Below are positions 57,767 through 64,000 of a stretch of 64,000 bases of DNA, in pieces. The stretch is from positions 310,001 through 374,000 of the forward strand of contig JAFEKR010000011.1 in assembly GCA_019022495.1 (NCBI GenBank). Direction: 5' to 3'. Numbering within the stretch: the stretch's first letter is position 1; every line of letters begins with the position of its first letter. The notes beneath the pieces are model-generated. The model had not been told where the DNA came from, did no database searches, and saw nothing but the letters and a program-made list of their open reading frames with translations. Source of the stretch: Epichloe hybrida. Its lineage: Eukaryota; Ascomycota; Sordariomycetes; Hypocreales; Clavicipitaceae. A program made the position numbers and the translations under genes.

Positions 57767-59242
57767 TAATACCCCCCTTATATATAATTAACCTTAATTA
57801 TAAAATAAGCTACTTACTTAGGGTATAGTTACTATATTAAAGCTTTATAAGGAAAAAATAAGATAAAGTACCTTATATCTAGATATATAAGTAAATAAAA
57901 AGAAATAATAATAATAATACTACTAATTAAAAATAACCCCTTATTATAATTAGTAATATTCTAATAGTAGCTTATATGTAGCTTTACTATAGTAAAATAA
58001 ATATTATTACTTATTATATAGCTAGAAAAAATAATATAAATAACCTATATTAATTTTTATAATTAGTTAAATAAATAAGGTACCTAATGCTAGGGTTCTA
58101 AATAGTCTAACTAAAGGGTTTATATTATAGTTACTATAAGCTTATAGCTATTAGGTATATGTGTGTTTAGTAGTGCTAATAGTTATTATTATAATTTATA
58201 AATCACCTATATATAGTGCATTAGATTACTTAAGGGGTCTATGGTTAATATAAAAGAGACTAATTTTTCCTCTCTTTTATACTTTTCCTTTCTTTTATAA
58301 TATCCCTTAACCTTATAAGTTACCCTTACTAGCTAAGTAATAACTCTCTTACTACTATTACCTAGTAATTACTAACCTCTTTTAGTCCCTAATTATTATT
58401 ATTATTTATCCTTATTTATCTTAGTTTCTTGCCCTTATCTAGCTTATAAGTTTATACTCTTATTAGTATAACTTCCCTATCTAGTCTATTATAGCTAACT
58501 TATAGCTAGTTTACTATATCTAAGTCTTATACTTAAACTCTACCTTTATTAATACCTTAAGAAAATCTATTAACTAAGAAATCTCCTATAAAGTCTCCCT
58601 AAAAGCAAACTTCTTCTAAAATCTTATTATAAGTTTATTATATCCTTATAGTGTCTCTATTACTAACTTACTATTAGTAAAATAACTTTAAAAAAGATTT
58701 TATATATACACTATTATTAGTAAGTAGTAATGTAAAATATTCTCCTAAAAAAACAGTACTTATAAGATTTTAGGATACCTTATTAATAAAAAAACCTTCC
58801 TAGCTAAATATAATAAGTCTTTAAGTATAATATCTTTACTTACTTACTACTTCTTTATAGCTAATATTTAATAGGCTATTTAATAAAATATGCTTATTAC
58901 TTCTAAAATAATAAAAACTATATTATAGTATATCTTTCTTAACTAAAATCTACCTAGTTATTACTAATATACTACTAGACTTTAGCTTAAATTATATAGC
59001 TTTATAATAGGCTATTTAAACTTATTAAAGCTACTCCTAAAGGTAGCTATTACTATTAAAATAAAGTAAGTATAATCCTATTTCCTAGACACTAAATCAC
59101 TACTAACTTACTACTAGCCTATTATAAAAATAAAGAAAAAGCTATAAAATACTATCCTAGTTTATAAAAATTCTAATAAGTATAGTTATATTTACTATAC
59201 TTAAATATTTACTAATATTACCTATAAGGTAAAATATAATAA

Positions 59243-59300
59243 ATATACTATAATAGTATTACTAAGTAATACTATAATAGTATTACTAAGTAATACTATA
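59243..59300. repeat. Tandem duplication of ~29 bp in Gypsy A copy 4
   Basis: ACTATAATAGTATTACTAAG is repeated in tandem here and single in copies 2 and 3. It is a small post-insertion slippage event. Confidence 0.8.
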
Positions 59301-62300
59301 AATCTAAAGACTTAAATTAATATTATAAACTACCTTTACTTTATAGCCTAGAATATCCTAAAGGTAAGCTTTTTTAATATATATAACTAATGCTTAACTA
59401 ACTTACTAGTAGTTTACACTAAATACTATTAATTTACCTAAATATATTAGTCTTATTAAGCTCTCTAGTATACTTTAAGTCTATATATATAAAGAGGGGG
59501 ATTTTAATAATAAAGATACTCCTAAGGCCTCTTTCTCTATAGCTCTTATAGCCACTAATAATAATAAGGGACTAGTAATCTTAAGGGCTAACTCTATTAT
59601 AAAGGGATAGGTACTTAGTAACTATATAATAGATTATTTAAGTTATTTAAGTAAATTAACTTTATTTTCTAATATCTTTAGTGTATTAAGTTATAAAATG
59701 TAATTACCTTATATTAACTTTATTACTTAGCTATTACTTATAGTTATTAATAATTTCTCTAGTAATAAAATCCCTTTTTAATACCTAAGAATTCTCTAAA
59801 GTATTATAGCCCTTCTATTTAACTAGATATTTATAATACCTTCTATTATAGTAGTGTAAAATAATTCTCTTAACTTTAAACTCTTATTTATTATCTTTAA
59901 TAGTATCTTATAGTAAGGATATATCTTCTATATCTATTAGGTCCCCTTTAAAAGGTTTAAGACTAGTAATATTAAATATATTATGTAATTAAGTCCTAGG
60001 TAGTAATTTTAATTAATATACTAATCTATAACTTCTAATTACCTTTTTAATCTTATAGGGGCCTAAATACTTTATAGCTAGCTTCTTACTAGGGTGTCTT
60101 AGGTTAATATTTTTTATTAATAATAAAATATAGTTACTAACTTTAAACCTTATTAGAGTTCTCTTCTAGTTATAATATTTTTTATACTAAGTTTATAAGT
60201 TACTTAAAAGCTACTTAATTATAGTATACTTCTTTCTTAGTGCTAAAATCCTACTTTTAGCTTAATTATTTACTAAAGGGATATTTACTACTACTTACTA
60301 TAGACCTCTAGGATTATAACCTTATAATGCCTTTACTAGTGTGTAGCTATACGTTAAGTAATTGCTTATATTATACATAAATTACGCTATTAATAGGTTA
60401 TTTGCCTAATTAGTCTATTAAGTATAAGTAAAAGCCCTTAAATAATATTCTAAGACCTAGTTTAAACATTTTATCTAACTATTTATCTAGGGGTAAAAAG
60501 CGGTGCTAAGTAGCCGCTTTATTATAAGAAAATAGCAAAAAGTTATTTAAAAACCACTAGTAAATATAAAACCTTAGTTTATTATAATACCTTCTAGGGC
60601 TTTATAGTCTCTAAAAATATATTCTAAGAATATAGTTACTAGCCTATCATTAGTTAGTCACATTAAAACAGGGATGTAAATACTGTATTTTATAAAATAG
60701 TTAATAATAACTAAAATTATATTATAAGTTTAATTTAAATCTTTTACTAGTAAAAGTCTAGTAATAAAATCCATTAATAATTCTTAAAAGGGGTAATTAG
60801 GCACTAGTAATATAGCTAGCTTACTATATAGTTTATAATGCCTTAGTTTTAAAGTCTAATAATTTATATAAGTACTAATATATACATTTATATCTTTCTT
60901 TATTATTAGCTAATAATATTAGTTTATAATCTAATAAAGAGTTTTACTTACTCCTTAGTGCCTAGTAGTAAGGTTATTATAAGTTATTAATAAGATTTCT
61001 TTCCTTATACCTAGAGGAATAAAAATATAATTCTTAAATATTAATAGCTTAAAGAGTCTAATTAACTATATCTAGGATATAGCTAAATTACTACTTTTAA
61101 GTAACTTTAATTAAGCTATAGTAAAGTCATTACCTTACTATACTTTATATAATAAGACTTAAATTAAGGGTTTTAATTCTAAGCTCTTTTCTAAAAAGTT
61201 AAACTTAAACTTAAAAGAGATTCTCTAAATAGATTAGATCCTAGCTATAATATCTCTATAAGTAATTAGTTTAATAAATACTTCTAGTCTTATAAGGATA
61301 TAAATAAGTAATGTTTTTAAGGGGCGCCCTTGCCACTTACTAGTAATAACCTATACTAGTCTATCCCTATTAGTAATAGCTAGTCTAATAGGAAAATTAA
61401 AATAATTAAGCAATAAATAATACATACGCTAGGTACTAATAGTATTACTATAGCTAGCTTATTACTTATTAACTAAAGTATAAAAAGTATTAAATAACCT
61501 TACTAATATAACTCTTCTAAGATTATCTAGATTATTAGGTTCTTTAGAAATATAGTTAAGTTATGATTTTTTAAAACCCTAGATATTAGTAGTATTATTA
61601 TAGCATTATTATAACTAACTATTAGTTACATTAAGTAATGTTTTTATAAAGCCTATAGCATTAATAATATTACTATAGTATTCCTATCTCTTAGTATCTA
61701 TAAATTTATATTAACTAGTTTAAATAGTATTACTAGTTATATTTAAAGTAGCTTATATATAATAATAAAACGCTATTAGTTCTACTTATTACCTAAGTAA
61801 ATATATAGCTAGTATATATATATCTTTTAAATCTAGGACTATAAAAATAACTATGCTTACTAATTAATTAAGAATTTTAGCAATAAGGGGCAAAGGGGCC
61901 TTATTCTTAATTATAATCTTATTTAAGCCCTTATAATTTATATAAAGCCTTAATTTCCCTTCTTTCTTTAGAATAAATAAAATTAAGGCTTTAGCTAAGC
62001 TAACTAATTTTTTAATTTACCCTTTAAGCTATATACTTATAAGGTACTCTCTAAGAACCTCTAGCTTCCTTTTAGCTAAATTATATATAGGCCCCTAAGG
62101 TAGTGTTTTCCCTTCTTCTAATTTAATTATATAAGTGTAACCTCCTAGTTTAGGAAGCTTACCTACTAACTCTTTAGAAAAAATATCTATAAACTCTTTA
62201 TATTCTTCTAGGATTATTAGTATAAGGCACTTAGTGCTCTTATCCTAATTTAATATAGCTTCTTTACTACTTATATTTTCTAAAATTAGTATAACTATAA

Positions 62301-64000
62301 TACCTTTGCTTTTTTACTATAAATAAGTATACTTAAGGATTTATATAGCTACTTTACTATTTATTTATATATCTATTATTACTAGGTCCTTTAATTAGCC
62401 TTTTCCTTTTCCTTTTTAATTTTTATTTTCTAGAATACTTAGCCTAATCTTTATTACTTCTAATAATAAAGTAACTACTATTATTTTTTTCTCTTTATAT
62501 ACTTATTACTTACTATAAGTAAAGAAGAGATATTCTATTATTACTAGATATCTCTAGTATTTATACTCCTAATATATAATTATAGGTAAATACTCTTTAA
62601 TCTAGTTTATACCTAGAATTATCCCTTTACTTATATTAGTAATAAAGTAACTAACTTAGTAAACCTTTATAAATCCTATATTATCTTTTATCTTAACTAA
62701 TTTTTTTAGAATTCCTTAATATAGAATTACTTTTTTACTTACACTTTCTAATATCCTATTTAATTAGATTATATTCTTCTAATCCTTTTTTAATAATAAT
62801 TTTAGATAAATTATTAAAGACTATATACTTATATTAAATAGCACTTATATAGCTAACTACTAGTTATCTTATTATAAAGATACCTATATTCTTATTCTAT
62901 TATCTATAGGGTATTCTATAGTAAGATTATATTCCTAGGTCTATACTAATTAAACTAGTATTATATTAGGAGATATAGCTTTATTACTACTTTCCCTATA
63001 CTTCTTAGTTATATATTTAGTACTTTTATAGGTAAAATAATATAGTGCCTAATAAGTTAGTATAGTATACCTAGGCTTTCTATATTTATAGCACACTAAG
63101 GATAATCTTTTCCCTTAGTCTTTACTTTATTACTATACCTTATTTATAAGTAATATAAAATAAGAGTATTACCTCTTTCTTTTAAAGTCCTAATCTTTTT
63201 TATTATTTTAGCCTAAACCTATTATAACCTTTACTTTCTTACCCTAGCCTTATAGTTAACTCTAGGTTATTAAAATCTCTTAACTAATTATTTACTTCCT
63301 TATAGTATTATTTAAGCTATTTAGAAAGATTATAATTCTTAGATATATAGGGATTTCTTTAGGTAACTTAGCTTTTACCTTATCCTAGGCTTATATAAAG
63401 GATTAAAATAATTAGCTATTCTTTTACCTAAGATTTAGTAATAACCTTATTACTTTTAAGTATCTTACACTTATATCTATTATTCTAGTTTTTAACTATT
63501 CTAGGAAATTTACCTAGGTAATTAATAAATAATTTATATACTTATTTATAGCTATATAACGCATTTACTATTACTTTACATTACTAGCTAGGTAGCTACT
63601 TATATATATTACCTTAGTTATATTATCCTTAAAGGTATAGTAATCTAATTTAAATAGTATATCTAAGTTTACTAAGAAATTCTATAGGCTTTTATATATT
63701 TCCCCTTTATATATAAGCATTTTTATTTACATTTTAATAAAACTACCTTACTATATAATTACTACTATATTACTATAAACTATAGGTAAAATTATAGCTA
63801 ATATTTAAGGGGTAATTATAAGTCTAGTTTAAGGTCTAGCTAATCCTAGATTTACCTTAAGCTCTCTAATTTATGCCTTTATCTATAAGATCTTTTATTT
63901 TCTCTAAAGATAATATAGCTTAAATTATATAACCTTATAGCATTACTATAATGCCCTTTTTTCTTTAGTTATATTATTTATACCTCTACCTAAATTAGGA

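Larger units (their letters stand above)
57497..64000 (-). mobile_element. Ty3/Gypsy family A copy 4, runs off right edge, 933 bp internal deletion
   Basis: The 3' LTR lies at 57497-57766; the chromodomain is at about 59815, the integrase at about 60300-61100, the zinc knuckle at about 63093-63052. At 61708/61709 it lacks the bases corresponding to 48600-49532 of copy 3, removing the RT catalytic box and the adjacent RNase H. It is the most heavily RIP-mutated copy. The bases before it are AATAT. Confidence 0.93.

Overview
This window reads as an AT-rich transposon graveyard from a filamentous ascomycete (Pezizomycotina). Nearly every long reading frame is broken by TAA or TAG at former CAA, CAG or TGG codons, CpA/TpG is scarce and TpA abundant. 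This is the signature of repeat-induced point mutation (RIP), in which duplicated DNA suffers C-to-T changes on both strands. I see no intact host gene, rRNA, tRNA or CRISPR. The long gene-free AT-rich character fits an AT isochore or pericentromeric block, but the sequence alone cannot separate these.

Layout. 1-5240 is the 5' part of a minus-strand Ty3/Gypsy element (family C: gag with CCHC knuckle, an odd fourfold repeated segment, RT running off the left edge). 5240-6815 is probably its LTR/leader. 6815-7038 is a small normal-GC island. 7039-10165 is the 5' half of a plus-strand Gypsy chromovirus (family A). 10166-12398 is a truncated hAT end with a 1.1 kb minisatellite. 12399-18787 is a minus-strand Gypsy (family B) carrying a fresh 173 bp solo-LTR-like insertion. 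18788-32766 is a plus-strand Ty1/Copia element split by a complete family A Gypsy (19956-27841, TSD GAGCT) and by a 1.7 kb non-autonomous hAT (29584-31281, TSD ATTATGAT). 32851-40775 is a long hAT element with a degraded but readable, intron-containing Ac-type transposase and a nested 410 bp hAT MITE (TSD ATTATAAG). 40776-43604 is the 3' half of a family A Gypsy. 43605-44408 is unclassified. 44414-52296 is a second complete family A Gypsy (TSD GAACC). 52427-57152 is a second Copia copy on the minus strand, cut at its protease by another hAT (57153-57496), which is in turn cut by a third long family A Gypsy (57497 to beyond 64000) with a 933 bp internal deletion.

How the parts relate. Nesting gives a relative order: Copia, then hAT or Gypsy insertions inside it, then MITEs inside hAT arrays. 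Uninterrupted copies elsewhere in the window confirm the empty sites. The seven family A LTRs (270 bp each) all show the same gradient: the outer ~100 bp is almost unmutated and the inner side is saturated with RIP changes. The most notable material is the hAT family, with its spliceosomal introns still in frame, hairpin-rich TGTAGT subterminal repeats and element-borne minisatellites; the RIP edge gradient; and ~1.9 kb of unexplained sequence between the chromodomain and the 3' LTR of family A.
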